A stretch of 64,000 nt of DNA from Phialophora verrucosa (GCA_002099365.1 MSED01000015.1:124001-188000), one strand, 5' to 3'; shown: positions 1 to 12,108, counted from the stretch's first letter. A program made the numbers and translations. Notes: generated by a model from the sequence alone, not told the origin.

Positions 1-2770
1 CCACCGCCACGTGGGAATTCGGCAACACCCACCAAAAGGGATGGTGCGGCTTTAGTATCCACAGAAGGGCAACGGCTATCAGCCAGTGAATCGGTGTTGG
101 AACTGCAGCGTCAACTTGACTACGAGTAGTAGCACCGTCAGCTAGGCGCGAGGAAGACGGAGACGGAGACGAACGCGAAGGCGAAGCCCGTGATAAGGAT
201 AAGAAGGTGGTAGTCGTGGTGACCGAGAACCCCACCGGATGCGAAAAATGCGAGCCAGATCGCGGGAATTGTACTTGTTACAAGTACTCGTACCCAGAAC
301 ACAGACCTATCCGCATGCTCGGTACGGAGGATCCATTTCACCAATCCAGTAGGTCGACTGAGAGGCCCGGTGCTGAGGTACCCCCTGTGCCCGCCCTCCT
401 ACGAGTACTCGTACTGTGTCCTCGCACTCTTTCCGTATTTAGGCGCAACCGCAACCGCTTTGTCCATGGCCATCCTCGGCAGCCCACCGCGCGGCCGCGT
501 GCCCCAAAAGCGTGTCGCGCCCATTGGCTCACTGGGCCTCGGGGCCTCTAGCGAAGAAGATCAAACAATAAACCTGAAACCTCAATTATACCAGGGGCGA
601 GCCATCAAACCCAATTGGCCCGCGCAAATCCGCCCTTTGGCCGAAAATTGTCCTGCCTGGGAGATTGAGGGCACGGCGAAGGGCGGGCCTGGACGGAGGG
701 CCAGACGAGCCCTGGACGGGCAAGCACACAGGCCACACAGGCTTGGAGACGAGCACCGAGTACCCAGAGCTACGAGTACTTGTGCGACTGCCACTGCTGC
801 AACTGCAGCGTCGACGCGCGGGCGATGCCAAACATCATGGCATGCTCATCGAACAGCTGACGTACCCCGTACAAGACAGGTACTCGGTACAAAAGAGAGA
901 AAAAGGGCCTTGGGAAAGGACGAGAATGCTCGAACTCGTACGAATACCGAGTTACTCCCTTTCGATCTCCCCATTTTCCTTCCCATGGGGGCCATGCAAG
1001 GCCATGCAGGCCCGGATCCAGACCAGACTCGCCTGTCGCCTCACTCTATGCGCCTCTGCAGAGATTGGGTGCATGCGCCCACTACTATGTATGTACCTAC
1101 TCATGGCAGTATTCACGTTGATATGCATGGTTCTTGTCGCGCATGACTATCCTACTGTATAGTAGTTCGTGCTCGTGTTGGGAGAGCTACTTACTCATAC
1201 TTACGGTACTTTACTGGCAGCGGCGGGCTTTAGTGATAATCGCGTCGCGGAGATGCGCACGATTGGTCATCCCGGACCCTGACAATTGGTGATGGTGATG
1301 GTGATGGTGATGAGATGGCCGGCGCGCAGGGTCGCAGGGTCGCAAGTCTCGCCTTGAGTTAGCGAACATCCCTCACTTCGCCTATGATCAATCTCCACGA
1401 CAGCTGCAAGGAAAAAGTCGCAAACCTGACCAGTCTTGTCTGGAGGGGCTTCACTCAAAGTTCTACGACATCCCGTTCTGGACTCCCCTGTATGTCCACT
1501 GTCGACACGGCGCATCAGATTTGCGGTGATGAACTTCGCAAGCCTCGGCCGTGTTAAGGGGCGGGCATTAGCTGAAGGTGAGGTCGAGGCTCTGCCGGTC
1601 CCAGTACAAGAAGGATTCGCGGATGTTCGTGCGATAGACCGCTCTGTCAGGCAGGCCGAGCCAGCTTCGTTTCGTTTCTTTTTCTCCTCTCCGGGATCCG
1701 CACCAGCAAACGGGGTCGTGGTAGATGATCGTCGCTGCAGAAAGTCCTCTGCGCACCATATCCCTGCGCGTCGGTAACGCTCACAGCATGAAAAATCGAC
1801 ACGTTCGATGGGATCAACATCAAGGTTTGTTCGTGAGGAGCCATCTTCCTTCCCTGCCCGTCAAAATAACATCCGAAGTTTGGGGGGGAAATGGAAGGTT
1901 TTTTCGGATCCGTCGCCCTGGAGTTGGGACAGCAGCCAAGCCCGCCGAACAGGGGCCTCAGCATCATCATCACCATTACCATCATCATCACTACGCCAAG
2001 CAGCATGCACATTGGCTTCTGGTGATCCTCCTGACAGCACGCCCGTGGTCTCGTGGCCTGCCACACCGTTCTCGTAAGTCACGCCATGGGTTCGAGGTTG
2101 ACAGGTCGATTGCATGGCGATGGCAACTGCGATTGTCGCATGGTTGTTGTGGAGAGCGTGGGGATTGTTGCGGTGTGTGGTGAGACAGACACACGCATGC
2201 GCACTGTCATCTGTCACACCTACTCTACACCGACAGGGATCGAGAGAGACAAGGTTGCCGTCAAAATGAAGTTGAACCGAAGTGAGGTGAAAATGAGATG
2301 AACTCTAATGTGAGGCGATTCGATGCGCTCGACTCGGCCGCTTGCTTTTTCCCTTGCCCGTCATGTCTTCCCCGTTCCCCTTCCAGGCGAGCACGTCGAT
2401 CGATATCACGTCCAGAAATGTACTCGTGTTCACCGGGCAGATCGAACTTTGTTGTGGCGGGGGACCCGACCAGCCACAGCCGTCAAGCGAAACCTCTGGA
2501 AAATGATGCCGATGCTGACTGGCACTGATGCTGACGCCTGTGTGCAAAGGAACGTGGCAGTTCAGGCCGAGTCCACGATCCCGTCCTGTTCTGGACCGCG
2601 CTCTACGCAGGACGGGAGACGGGGTTCAAGGCACAGGATACATGATGCAAGTTTCGGAATACGAACAAAACCGTTAGGATCGTCTGCAGCCACAACCGTT
2701 GACAGCTGCACGGATGGCACCACACCGCCACCGACAGCTGAGTTCGGGATTTTCTGTCTGTACCTCTCTC
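1..2770. other. Non-coding stretch, no supported gene
   Basis: I see no open frame here that resembles a known family or has convincing exon structure. The stretch holds simple repeats: a GAT/GGT run near 1289-1315, a CAT/CAC run near 1962-1992, and several partly palindromic GTACTCGTAC-like words between about 275 and 960. It may contain promoter or UTR sequence for genes outside the window or for the CinA-like gene that ends at 2771. Confidence 0.5.
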
Positions 2771-3901
2771 CTACAACTTCTCTCCACTGCTGTCTCCCTT
2801 GATGAAGTCCCTGGCCAGATGGAGCGCCTCGACCGCGAAAGCCACCATGTTTGCCTGTCTGTCGTTGCCCAGCCCGGTGTTCAAGTCCTTGCTGGCACTG
2901 TCGTTCTGGCTCGCCACCGCGAGTGCCACGTATGAACTGGTTTCAGCGCGTCAGGTGATTATGAACTGTTATTCGCTTCAGGCAGAAGGGGGCCAGGATG
3001 TTACGAGTATTATCTCGCCCGCGACCGAGGAAGGGGGCATACTCACGGCTGTCGGTTGGGCTTGTCACCCGACGCAGTTGGGCCAGCAGTCCCTGTTATT
3101 TGATGCCCACGCACCTACGGTCAACACACATTCAAATGCTAGACAGGGGCCGTCGGTCCAGCCAGCGAGCGAGCGAGCGAGAGTAAAGGTGACACAGCGT
3201 AACGTACCGGACTAGAAAGACAAAAAGTGATGTAATGCCGTCAGTTGACACGTTCCTCGTACCACTCACACACATATCACATCACGTCTCACATGACGGG
3301 GGGAGGGGGGAGCGGCGCAACATACCTCGCCAATGCAATACGTCGCCTTCAGCTTGTCCCTGACATTGCGCGCCAGGCCCTCGACCAGCTTGGGCGTCGG
3401 CCCGTCGTACTCATCGATATCGCGTTGCTGCCAGCCAGCGAACGCGATCCGCGATTCTAACGTGTAGAGCGTCAAACCCTAGTTAATTATGGCCGTGAGT
3501 CAGCCTCGCTCTGCCCGTAGACTCGAACAAAGAATGAACTGCACGACGAGACGGGCCAAGGTAAAGAGAGAAAGAAAAGGTCTCGCTGAGTTTGAGCCAC
3601 CCACGCCGCGGTATATCTTGCTTGCGCCCGGCGTCGCGAGCAAAGCCGAACTGATCAGCCCGCCGGCCGCCGTCTCGGCGACACAGACGGTCTCGCCCCG
3701 TGATTTGAGAAGAGAGGCCACTTCCTCGGCCGCGGCCTTGAGCTGGGGAGGGGGGAACTCTGCTGATGAAGACATCGACGACGATAATATCCTGGCTTTT
3801 CCGCTGAACGTCGGAGTTGGCGTCGGCCGGATAGCGATGGGAAGAAGATACTGGATACGAGGAGAGGAGCGTGCGAGTCCGTAGGGTCTGGTCAAGAGCA
3901 T
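2771..3901 (-). CDS. CinA C-terminal domain protein (nicotinamide-nucleotide amidase-like)
   Basis: Four exons are inferred on the minus strand: 3605-3901, 3326-3478, about 3047-3114, and 2771-2936, together about 227 residues. Exon 1 carries the CinA signature around VCVAETAAGGLISSALLATP. Exon 2 has YTLESRIAFAG. Exon 3 has GTAGPT and exon 4 has TGLGNDRQANM, the ordered conserved blocks of the CinA C-terminal domain (PF02464). Bacterial relatives deamidate NMN; fungal copies are single-domain proteins whose substrate is less certain. The first ATG (3901) adds a basic, hydroxylated 42-residue leader that could be a mitochondrial presequence; an ATG at 3775 is the alternative. Exon 2 and exon 4 boundaries are clean. 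The exon 3 acceptor (3114) is chosen only to keep frame and adds six unexpected residues, so that junction is uncertain. Confidence 0.75.
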
Positions 3902-5115
3902 GGGACGGGATAGTCACCACGGGTCGATTCTGGTCGTTGATAAACCGCCTCTGTGTACATGTGAATTATTAATTACATATCAATGTAGTCGTCGAGTGCG
4001 GGGTGACAAGCCGACGGACGACATCAGCAACTCGCAGGCCTCGGGATAAAAATATCAGCCAGTCATTCGCGGTATGGACTTCAACGGCCACAACTTCTTG
4101 TCCTTGCTCTCGTTGTCGCTGTCCTGCCACTGGGACTGACGGCACGGATTGGACGAGCGGTCATTATCGTTGATGTTCAAGATCACCGACTCATCTACGA
4201 CGCGGGAAGTACATTCATGTGGACGTCGAGTGTTGACCACATTCACTCAAGAGCTGCTCGATCTCCTGGCTATCATTTGGCAATGCTTCTCATTCCACCC
4301 TCCACTCTCAGAGTACGCACATACCCATCAGCGTTCGCGTTTCCTAGCGGCAGCCCATCATGTGTACAAACACGTCTTCTTGACCAGTCGCTACGTCTCC
4401 ACTGTGATCTCTTCGACCCCTCGAAGCTGCTCATCTGATGTCTCGTGCCATCACCAGTCACATGGATGTATCTGTGCTCGGGCTCGATCGGATGGAACAC
4501 TGGCAGGGTCTGCTCGGGTGTGTATCCTTGTGGCTTGGTTCCAACGCACTTCGAATATGAAACTGTCCAACTCCTCCTCGACGGTCGCTTTGCAGAGCGA
4601 TACCTGGAACATCCAACCTGCGCGATACATGGAATCTCAGACCTGCCCCCCTAGGGTTGTAATCCTTGTGTCCGTCCATAAACCTGAAGTACTCACATAC
4701 ACAACGGCCGAGCTCGAGGGGCCCTCAACACTAAGCACGGCGGAAGAAATCCCCGCGCGCACGGGGGGTTTGGTGACCCAGGAAAGAGACAACGGCATGT
4801 TGGACTGGGATAATTACGTCCCGTAAGGATGAATTCGGCTCTCCTCGTCGAGGACATCGGCCTGCAATCGAAGCGGGACAGATGGCAATCGTCGTCGAAA
4901 AGCAAGCGGGATCTCTGTCTCCGTTCGATGGAAATCGTCGGTATGTCTCTCCCACGCATCTGATCCCTATGCGACGACTCTTTGGGCCTCAGTTGCCGTT
5001 CAGTCTTCGCTCGACATCTTCCGCCCGGACTCGCTTGCTCTGCTGACCTTGTAGTGAGTGGCAACCCTGATGAGCACAGGTAGGATCATGGGGACATGAC
5101 GGGCAAACTAAGATT
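3902..5115. other. No supported gene
   Basis: Composition is normal (not AT-rich), and open frames exist on both strands up to 225 codons. None shows a recognisable domain or splice pattern, and coding-looking pieces shift frame. I make no call. Confidence 0.4.
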
Positions 5116-5400
5116 CTACCACTTCAGGATCCTGATCCCCAGGGCGGTCTTGATGCCCTCGATCGACCAGTTTTGTCGGAGACCGCGCTCCCTGCAGTTG
5201 AACCCATCCGTGGACAGATTTGGGAACGACTTGAAGAAGTCTAGGACTCGAGTTGAGGGCCAGTGAGGCGATCGACGGGCGGCAGAAAACGATCGAGGAC
5301 GTCGATGCTCTGGATCATCCCCGAGTCAACATCGGAAGCCAGCCTCCGAAAGAAAAGGGAGCTCGGGGTAGCCACCACGTCGAGAGCTCCAGCGGATCCA
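5116..5400 (-). pseudogene. Orphan coding fragment with a one-base frame break
   Basis: Read on the minus strand, two adjoining frames give a continuous protein-like text: first ...LFFRRLASDVDSGMIQSIDV and onward to a stop TAG near 5242, then, one base out of frame, RVLDFFKSFPNLSTDGFNCR and onward to a stop at 5116-5118. The two halves read through each other (LTGPQLES joins RVLDFF) if one base is missing near 5243. I do not recognise the family. No convincing upstream exon was found. It is probably the 3' end of a decayed gene, though an assembly error or an unseen short intron could also explain the break. Confidence 0.4.
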
Positions 5401-6250
5401 GCTGAACTGACACCCTCACAATAGTATATACTGTACTATGTACTCCGTATCTACGATTCAGGAGCTCGAAACAGCCCGAGTCAAGAAAAGTCAAACGTTT
5501 CATACGCATCACAGTCAATCTGAGAGGGGTGGAGGCTGGTGGAATAGGAGATGCTGGCGTAGTGTGACTGTATCCTCCGGCCTCCCAGCGCTAGGGGCCA
5601 ATGCGTGTGACAGTCGAGGTGGGATGTTTCCAGGTCGACTGTGATACGCAACACTCGCCTTAGAAAGTAAGTCGCCACCTGCATTTATTTGCCCAAACCT
5701 CATTCCACCTCTTTGACCACATCTGATGGTGACGAAATCAGCCACTGAACAGACAGGGCGAAGCCGTGGGATACCAATTGTTCCCGTGCACAGTGACCTG
5801 CAGCCTTGGACACGGAGTGGGCTGACTGGTGTTTGATGTCCTGAAAGTTATTTGTGAAGGGTCTGCAAACGACAACGCTGGTACCAGTGTGCTAGAGCGT
5901 TTCAGCGACGGTGACGGTCTGAGTGATATCCTGGTACCCCCAGATGTATCATTATTTAGCCGACATCTTGGTCTTAGCCAGGCAGTGACGAGAGGTTTCC
6001 GTTGAGGAGTATGTCAAAGATCCGCTGTGGCCGATCAGGGTCTGGACTATGGTGATAGAGCCACCATAGCGGGTCTACCTGAAGGCAAGGACGCGTATGC
6101 AGCCTATCATCCGACTGAGGCTGAGGCTCCCACCGAGGCCGGATCCGGCCCTGGACTGTGTACTCCGTTGGCTTCGACGATGCTGTGTCTGGATCACCAG
6201 CGCTTTCTGAGGGCACCTGCTGGCTATCAGACAGTGGTGGCGGTCGTCAC
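5401..6250. other. No supported gene
   Basis: Between the orphan fragment and the 3' end of the broken sugar transporter I find only short unrelated open frames on both strands. Confidence 0.4.
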
Positions 6251-7977
6251 CTATGCCTTCATTTCAATCCGTTCCTCAATCCGCCTCTCCTCTCCTTCCT
6301 CTTCGTCCTGCTCAGCCTTCTTCAGCCACTCACGAATACACTCTTGGTGAACAGGCAATCCACCTGCTCCAACGGCTTCCCGCCTGTCTCGGGGCACAGG
6401 AAGAAAACAAAGGCGATGGTGACGAGGGTCCCCCTGAGCACCCACAGCCAGAACTTCCAGCCTACATTGGTCAGCCCATTGGGGCCGGCGAAGACCGTAA
6501 TGAACGTCAACAACCACTCGCCGAATCCGGTGAAAGCATCGCCAATATGTCGATATCCAAGCGGAGCAATCCCCAAGCAATAGAGCCAGACACAGCCTTG
6601 TCACGCGTACCCGAACACAAAGACGAAGAGTAAGATGATGCCGATACCCGTCCACTGGATGGATGTCGTCGCAGGACGGCCTGCAGCACAGTAAAGATGA
6701 CAATGAGGACGGACATGACGCACGCTCCGTACACGAGACCGGAGCGCCGGCCAACTCGTTCGATTGTAAAGTAAAGCGGTGCGCAGCCCAGAGCGAAGAA
6801 GATGTTAAGCACCCCGGCAAGAATGCTGACCAGCGAAGGACGAGCGCGCAGTCTGCTGAGGATGACGGAGCCTGTTGCGATTAGCGTAAGCATCAAACTA
6901 CCTCAGGGACTTCACTATAATAAGCCGTCAAGGAGCTCCCCATCCATTCCCTAATCATGGGGAGCCGAAAGCGTATGCACAGTTTTCGGATGATCTTCAT
7001 CCGTGTGCCGTCAATGATGCCCGAGACAAGGAATATTTTCCAGTGGAGGCTAGACGCCGCTTCATCTTCTGCTCGATGGCAAGGAGAATGTCTCTTTTGG
7101 TTCGCTGCCCTTGTTCAAATTCAAAGGGCGCATCAATCAACCGTTCCAGAGCATCGTCCCCGTCGCTATGCCGGTTTTTGGCGTAGTAGCAACGGGGGGT
7201 GTAGGGCAGGAAGAACATACACACTCCCGCGACAAGGGCGAATATGCATTGGAAGGCGATGGGAACACGCCAACTCCACTGCTCGTTGGATTTGAGACAG
7301 CCATAGTCAATCCAGTACGCCAATGGGACGCCGGATATGATCATGATCGCATTGAAGGCATTGGCTGGGCCACGGTCACCAATTTCCACTCCAGTTTCCG
7401 CAAGGTAGGTAGGGGCAGCGCTTGAAATGCAGCCGATGGCAAAACCTGTGATCACTCGGCCGACCTATGTGAGACAGGGCGAGTCAACGATACCTGGTCG
7501 CAAGTGAAGAAACCGCAGATAGTCCTTCATGCATGTTGCCCAAATAATTACTCGACTGCTTACGGTGAGTTGTGTGACTGAGTTGGCGGTCGCCTGGATG
7601 ATAGAACCGATCACGGCAGCGACGTTTCCCAGGATAATGGTTCCTCGCTGACCGATTTTGACCAACAATGTCGCCACGACGGCACAAGTGATGCATACTG
7701 ACAAAGAGTAGGAGCTCGAGATCCAGGATATCACCCATTTTCCCGTCGGATTATCGATGGCGTCGTGGAAGGGTTTATGTATGAGGACGGCCCCCCCCAA
7801 ACGCCGGCGTCGTAGCCGTCCATCTATTGGACCCATCAAATCAGTAACGTTGCGCTGCCAGAATCCGAGAGAAATGCCCCAATCCCGGCAACTAGAGCTT
7901 ACTATAAAACTGGTGCCGCAGATGAACTTCATCAGCCAGTAGAGCTTACGGCCATGGAGATTGATGAGGACACTCAT
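6251..7977 (-). pseudogene. Broken MFS sugar transporter
   Basis: The minus strand encodes a major facilitator of the sugar porter family (PF00083). Visible blocks in order are YWLMKF, MDGYDAGVWGG, HDAIDNPTGKW, GRVITGFAIGC, APTYLAE, the loop RVGRRSGLVYG, and PETGGKPLEQ near the C-terminus. Introns at 7824-7902, 7465-7563 and 6872-6915 (44 nt) join these blocks well. Four lesions break it. A C8 homopolymer at 7791-7798 leaves GYDAGVWGG and AVLIHK one base out of frame. There are frameshifts near 7040 and 6655, and a TGA at 6601-6603 sits where the family has Trp (GYA-W-QGCVWLY). The last few residues also seem frame-shifted. The Trp-to-stop change is a G-to-A transition, but the region is not AT-rich, so RIP is not the obvious cause. 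A low-quality assembly could mimic some of these lesions. Confidence 0.75.
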
Positions 7978-8784
7978 TGTCGCTGTCAGGGAGAACAGTG
8001 TGCAACTTTGTCAAGGGCAAACTAAGAGGCCTGGAGAAGACTGTGGAGATGTCGATGCGACAAGTTTTTATATTTGTCGTGGCAGGTAATTTTCTCGTCC
8101 CCGAGGTCGAATATCTGCATGCATTCATTGCCAGTCCGTTTGATGGGACTTGAGTGGACAGTCACCGGTGTGCTGCCATTGTTGAGAGCTAAATTCTTCG
8201 ATAGCATACCTCGTTGGCCCAATATGATACCCCATTCGGAACAGGCCAAGAGTGAAAAACAGCTTGTTCATGCTGTGAGCGGAAATAGCGTTGATGACAG
8301 TGAATATGTCGGCAGCGGTAATCCATCTTGCACTGTGGAAACAACCTGCGTCGATATTCGAGGCACAAATTCTTGGAACTGCTTTTTTCAAAGGCATGTA
8401 GCGACACGAAGCCTTGACCTTCCATCTGCTGACTGGCTGGACGGACTGTGTCTCTGCCTGGGGCCATTCAACCCGACTGACTAGCTGCTCCATATTGCTG
8501 CTTTCTTGAAGGTATTATTGAGATGCTGGGTTCATCATGCACAGGGTGGCGGGGTGAATGTGATACTGGACACTGTGAGATCATTCTCCGCATGGACTGG
8601 GAGCCCTTGTGCGGAGAAGACGCCGTCGCCCTGCTATCTCTCGCTTCTCGCTGACCTCGCCAGCTCCCAAAGTGAAATCCGAGCCAGAAATGGTTGACTA
8701 GCACAGTCCATCCGCGCGTATCGTTTTCCAGTAGTGCTTTGCCTAGAGAAAGAAGCCGTCGATCTGTTAGCCTTCTGGATAGCC
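7978..8784. other. No supported gene
   Basis: Upstream of the broken transporter. A 122-codon minus-strand frame at 8125-8493 has no recognisable features. This interval may contain the divergent promoters of the transporter and the gene starting at 8785. Confidence 0.4.
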
Positions 8785-9543
8785 ATGGCTACTGATCACA
8801 AGGACAGCATTCGACAACGGGTTTGGCCACGACTGCGAGAGGTTGCCATTCCAGACTCGCGGTTCCACTTTGACTTCTCAAGCTTTATCGCGGATTTCCA
8901 TGGATCTGACGCTGCTACGGAGCGACTCGCCTCTCTGCCCTGCTACACTCTCGCCAAAGTGGTGTTCATAACGCCGGATAACTGTCTTGAGCAGCTTCGT
9001 TTCCGAGCTCTTCAGGATGGCAAGAAAGTTCTGGTGACCACCTATGCTATCAGAAGGGGGTTCTGGTTGCTGGATCCTGCTATCATCACGACACCAGAGG
9101 CAAGAAAGCTTGCGAGTCTCTTAGACACCATGGAGAAGCCAGGACTTGGGAGACATTTAACCCTTGCTGAGATGCAACGGCTTGATCTGCGGGTGGATTT
9201 GATGGTGACGGGCACGGGGGCGATCAACCAAGCTGGCATCCGGTTTGGGAAAGGACACGGCTTTTTCGATCTTGAATGGGCGATGCTGACTAGTGTCCAT
9301 GTTGTCGATTCCTCTGTCCCTTGCGTTGCCGTGGTTCATGGCTGCCAGCTGCTGGATGAGGAGTTACAACCGGAGGTCTTTGACACTGTCTGTGACCATA
9401 TCGTCACACCAACCGAAGTGATAGAGGTTCAGGGTTCGGTTCACAAGCCCCTTTCTGGAATTTTGTGGGAACAGTTGCAACCCGGCATGCTTGAAGATAT
9501 TCCTCCTTTGCAGGAACTGCAACAGCTGCAGGGAAGGCCTTGA
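8785..9543 (+). CDS. 5-formyltetrahydrofolate cyclo-ligase-like protein
   Basis: Single-exon gene of 252 residues from the first in-frame ATG (8785); the frame is open further upstream but without an ATG. KDSIRQRVWPRL at the N-terminus and the block GIRFGKGHGFFDLEW are the hallmarks of the 5-formyl-THF cyclo-ligase superfamily (PF01812); the latter corresponds to the ATP-phosphate-binding G-x-G-x-G-[YF]-[YF]-D loop. Canonical enzymes convert 5-formyl-THF to 5,10-methenyl-THF using ATP. This protein is longer than the roughly 200-residue enzyme and resembles the cyclo-ligase-like group found in fungi and animals (MTHFSD type), so catalytic function is likely but not certain. No targeting peptide is evident. 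Confidence 0.85.
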   Translation: MATDHKDSIRQRVWPRLREVAIPDSRFHFDFSSFIADFHGSDAATERLASLPCYTLAKVVFITPDNCLEQLRFRALQDGKKVLVTTYAIRRGFWLLDPAIITTPEARKLASLLDTMEKPGLGRHLTLAEMQRLDLRVDLMVTGTGAINQAGIRFGKGHGFFDLEWAMLTSVHVVDSSVPCVAVVHGCQLLDEELQPEVFDTVCDHIVTPTEVIEVQGSVHKPLSGILWEQLQPGMLEDIPPLQELQQLQGRP

Positions 9544-10332
9544 GCTTGCCCCCACGGTGCCGGATCTGGCTTCAGTACAATGTCGGGTGGCTCGTTTCGC
9601 TGTGAGACCTTTCTGTCCAGCTGTGTCATACTCCTCAAAGTCATGACGAGACGGCGTTGAAGTGACCCATGTTCTACTTAAGCAGCCCCATCATAGACGC
9701 CCGCGGTTCCACAAAGCCTCCCTGGGTTGCGCTGGCTCTTTTCGGGTTGTATGCAGACTAAGGCTGGACGCCACTGCAGCCGCAAGAGTGGTGATCAGAT
9801 CACCTCCTGTGACTGTAGTTCGTTGCGGCCCGCATTATCCCATTCGAAGACCGCAATTTCCCTGAACAGCATCTGGTCAACCTACTTCAATCAGCACAAT
9901 TGTCAAGGAATTGTCGCCCAGCTTAGTCACAGGCAGAAGCCAAATGCTGATTTCCGACGGCGCTGGCCAATCAGCTGCCTCTTGCCGAATGTAGCAATTA
10001 GCAAAGGCAGTCATGGCGGCCAGTAGTCAGTTGTCTATCACCATGTTAAGAGAGCTCGTACTCACAGTGAGTTGATTTTGATGTCTTGATCTCCGTCATA
10101 CTGCAGATATCGCGGCGTTCTGTACCAGTTGCGGTGCAACCTCGTGCAGTTCGGACTAATCCAACAGCCATGGATCGTCGTATGAGGGCCGTGGAGCGGC
10201 CTGTCTGCATCTCTTGCAGAGAGAAAACAATATAAGGAGGCTGACGAACCCTAAATTCAAGCATCGTGCCATAGTCGATATCAACTACGAATATTCATAA
10301 ACCATCCCGGGGAAGAATTCGCACAAGCAACC
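9544..10332. other. Intergenic, nothing identified
   Basis: No gene seen; the last few hundred bases are presumably the promoter and 5' UTR of the alcohol dehydrogenase that starts at 10333. Confidence 0.4.
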
Positions 10333-11868
10333 ATGGGTATCGACTTCACTGTTTTCAGAGGGTCAAAATCTGGAGAGATCGTTGAGGCCAAGGGGCACCG
10401 GGACGTTGGTCCGACCCAGGCTCTTGTCGAACTATCGCATTGTGGTGTTTGTGGTGTAAGTCTCCCTAGTGGCTCGAAAGTTGTGCACTTCGCAGACTTC
10501 GACTGACATTCTCAGACGGATGAGCATTACAAGCATGCAGACCAGGGGCTCGGCCATGAAGGCGTGGGGGTTATCAAGGAGGTCGGAAGCATGGTCGAGC
10601 AAATATCGGATTTGAGAGTGGGCGATCGTGTTGGTATGGGTGTGAGTGCTCCCACGCCCCACCAGGATTTGGCTCCTATTCTGTCGATGTCGATACAGGC
10701 TAACTGAGATCCGCAGTGGATGCAGTAAGTGATACCCGAAGTGTGTAGCAAGTGCTGGCAGCTGTGAATCTTTGTACAGTCTTGATGCAGTTCTTGAATG
10801 CTGACAGCAAAGTAGGCGCTTTTGTGGATATTGCAAGCCATGTCTTACCGGTGTGTGACTCTATATTCCCTGTGCCCTAACAGCTCCTTGACAAGCAACG
10901 CGCTGCCGGGTTCATTCAGGCCGGGAGTGAGCCATATCAAGAACGTCAGCCAGAGTTGTGTTCATCTGGAACCTAACCTCGCCTCCAGGCCAGCATTTCA
11001 AGTGCCAAAACAGCGAACAATTCGGGTCCTCCAATCAGGACCAAGGCTGCTTCGGTACCGGCGTGGCTTGGGATGTGACGGCTCTGTTCAAGATCCCGGA
11101 TGAGATCGCTTCCGAGTCCGCAGGGCCATTGATGTGTGGTGGCGCGAGTAAGTGTTTTTCTTCTGGTGCCCGCACCACCAGTCTTGAGCGATGGCGTGCT
11201 AACCGCTTCCGTGACCAGCTGTCTGGGGCCCGTTGTATGAACATGGCTTCAAAGCGGGCGATCGCATTGGTATTATAGGTCAGACGTGTGCTCGAAGCGC
11301 CGGTTCTAGTCAAGTAACGTGTTGTAGGGATCGGAGGTCTTGGGCACCTAGCCATCCAAATGGTGTCGAAGATGGGTATGGAAGCCGTCGTCTTCAGCGG
11401 AACCGAATCGAAGAAAGAAGAGGCGTTCCAGTTCGGGGCGAGCGAATTCTATGCCACGAAGGATGTCACCAAATTCGAACCGATTGAGCCCGTGGATTGC
11501 TTGTTGATCACGACGTCGGTCCTCCCCGATCTCTCCCTGTAAGTCCAACAGACAGCCGACTGATTGAGTCAATACTAATCCTGGAAAGGTATCTTCCGAT
11601 TCTTGCTCCGTTTGCGAAGATCTTTCCGCTCACCATCAGCATGGATAATATCCCAGTTCCCGCCCTGCCACTCGTGTTATATGGCTACAGCATCATCGGG
11701 AGTGGGGGAGCGCATCCACAATCGGTCAAGGCGATGTTGAGGTTCTGCGCGAAACACGATATTAAGCCTGTTGATGAGAAATTCCCGATGACCAGACAGG
11801 GCGTCATCGAGGCCATGAAGAAGCTGGAAGAGGGTAAAGTGAGGTACAGGGGCGTACTCGTAGTGTAG
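10333..11868 (+). CDS. Zinc-dependent alcohol dehydrogenase (medium-chain, GroES-like)
   Basis: Eight exons give an unbroken 333-residue MDR protein: 10333-10455, 10516-10641, 10717-10724, 10816-10850, 10989-11147, 11219-11278, 11328-11538 and 11589-11868. All phases agree and the total is exactly 334 codons. Visible features are the catalytic-zinc Cys in HCGVCGTDEH, GHEGVG with the second ligand, a structural-zinc-like CGYCKPC that only appears once the introns are removed, and the Rossmann loop GIGGLGH near residue 185. The pattern matches NADP-dependent cinnamyl/aryl or broad-range alcohol dehydrogenases (ADH6/YahK-like), oxidising or reducing primary alcohols and aldehydes in the cytosol. 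Exon 3 is only 8 nt long (TGGATGCA) yet needed for frame and for joining the zinc lobe. It stands alone between unrelated housekeeping genes. Confidence 0.88.
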
Positions 11869-12108
11869 ATGTCTAGAGCGGCCGACATCTCGAGCACATT
11901 GTGGCTTGATGAGGTGGCAAGGAGAAAATGATTGTTGATTGTTTAGAAATGACGCAGTTTGGAGATCAAGTTGGCGACGCGGTTCGCGAGTCTTGGCTCG
12001 TCGCGTGTCTAGAATTCTCGACACCCAGTCTTAACGAACGATGCCTCCCACTCCGCACGCAAGATGTGAGAATTGGTCGCGTCATTTTGCAGTCGTACTG
12101 TATCTGTG

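Noticed and set aside
138..344. Minus-strand 68-codon frame with two hydrophobic stretches, possible membrane protein exon
   Set aside because: No start context, no neighbouring exon and overlaps an equally long plus frame; hydrophobicity alone is not enough.
370..1146. Plus-strand 258-codon open frame
   Set aside because: Low-complexity composition from repeated GTACTCG words, no domain, and overlapped by several equal frames.
4149..4826. Plus-strand 225-codon open frame
   Set aside because: Composition unlike a protein, no motif, no intron-joined homology; most likely chance.
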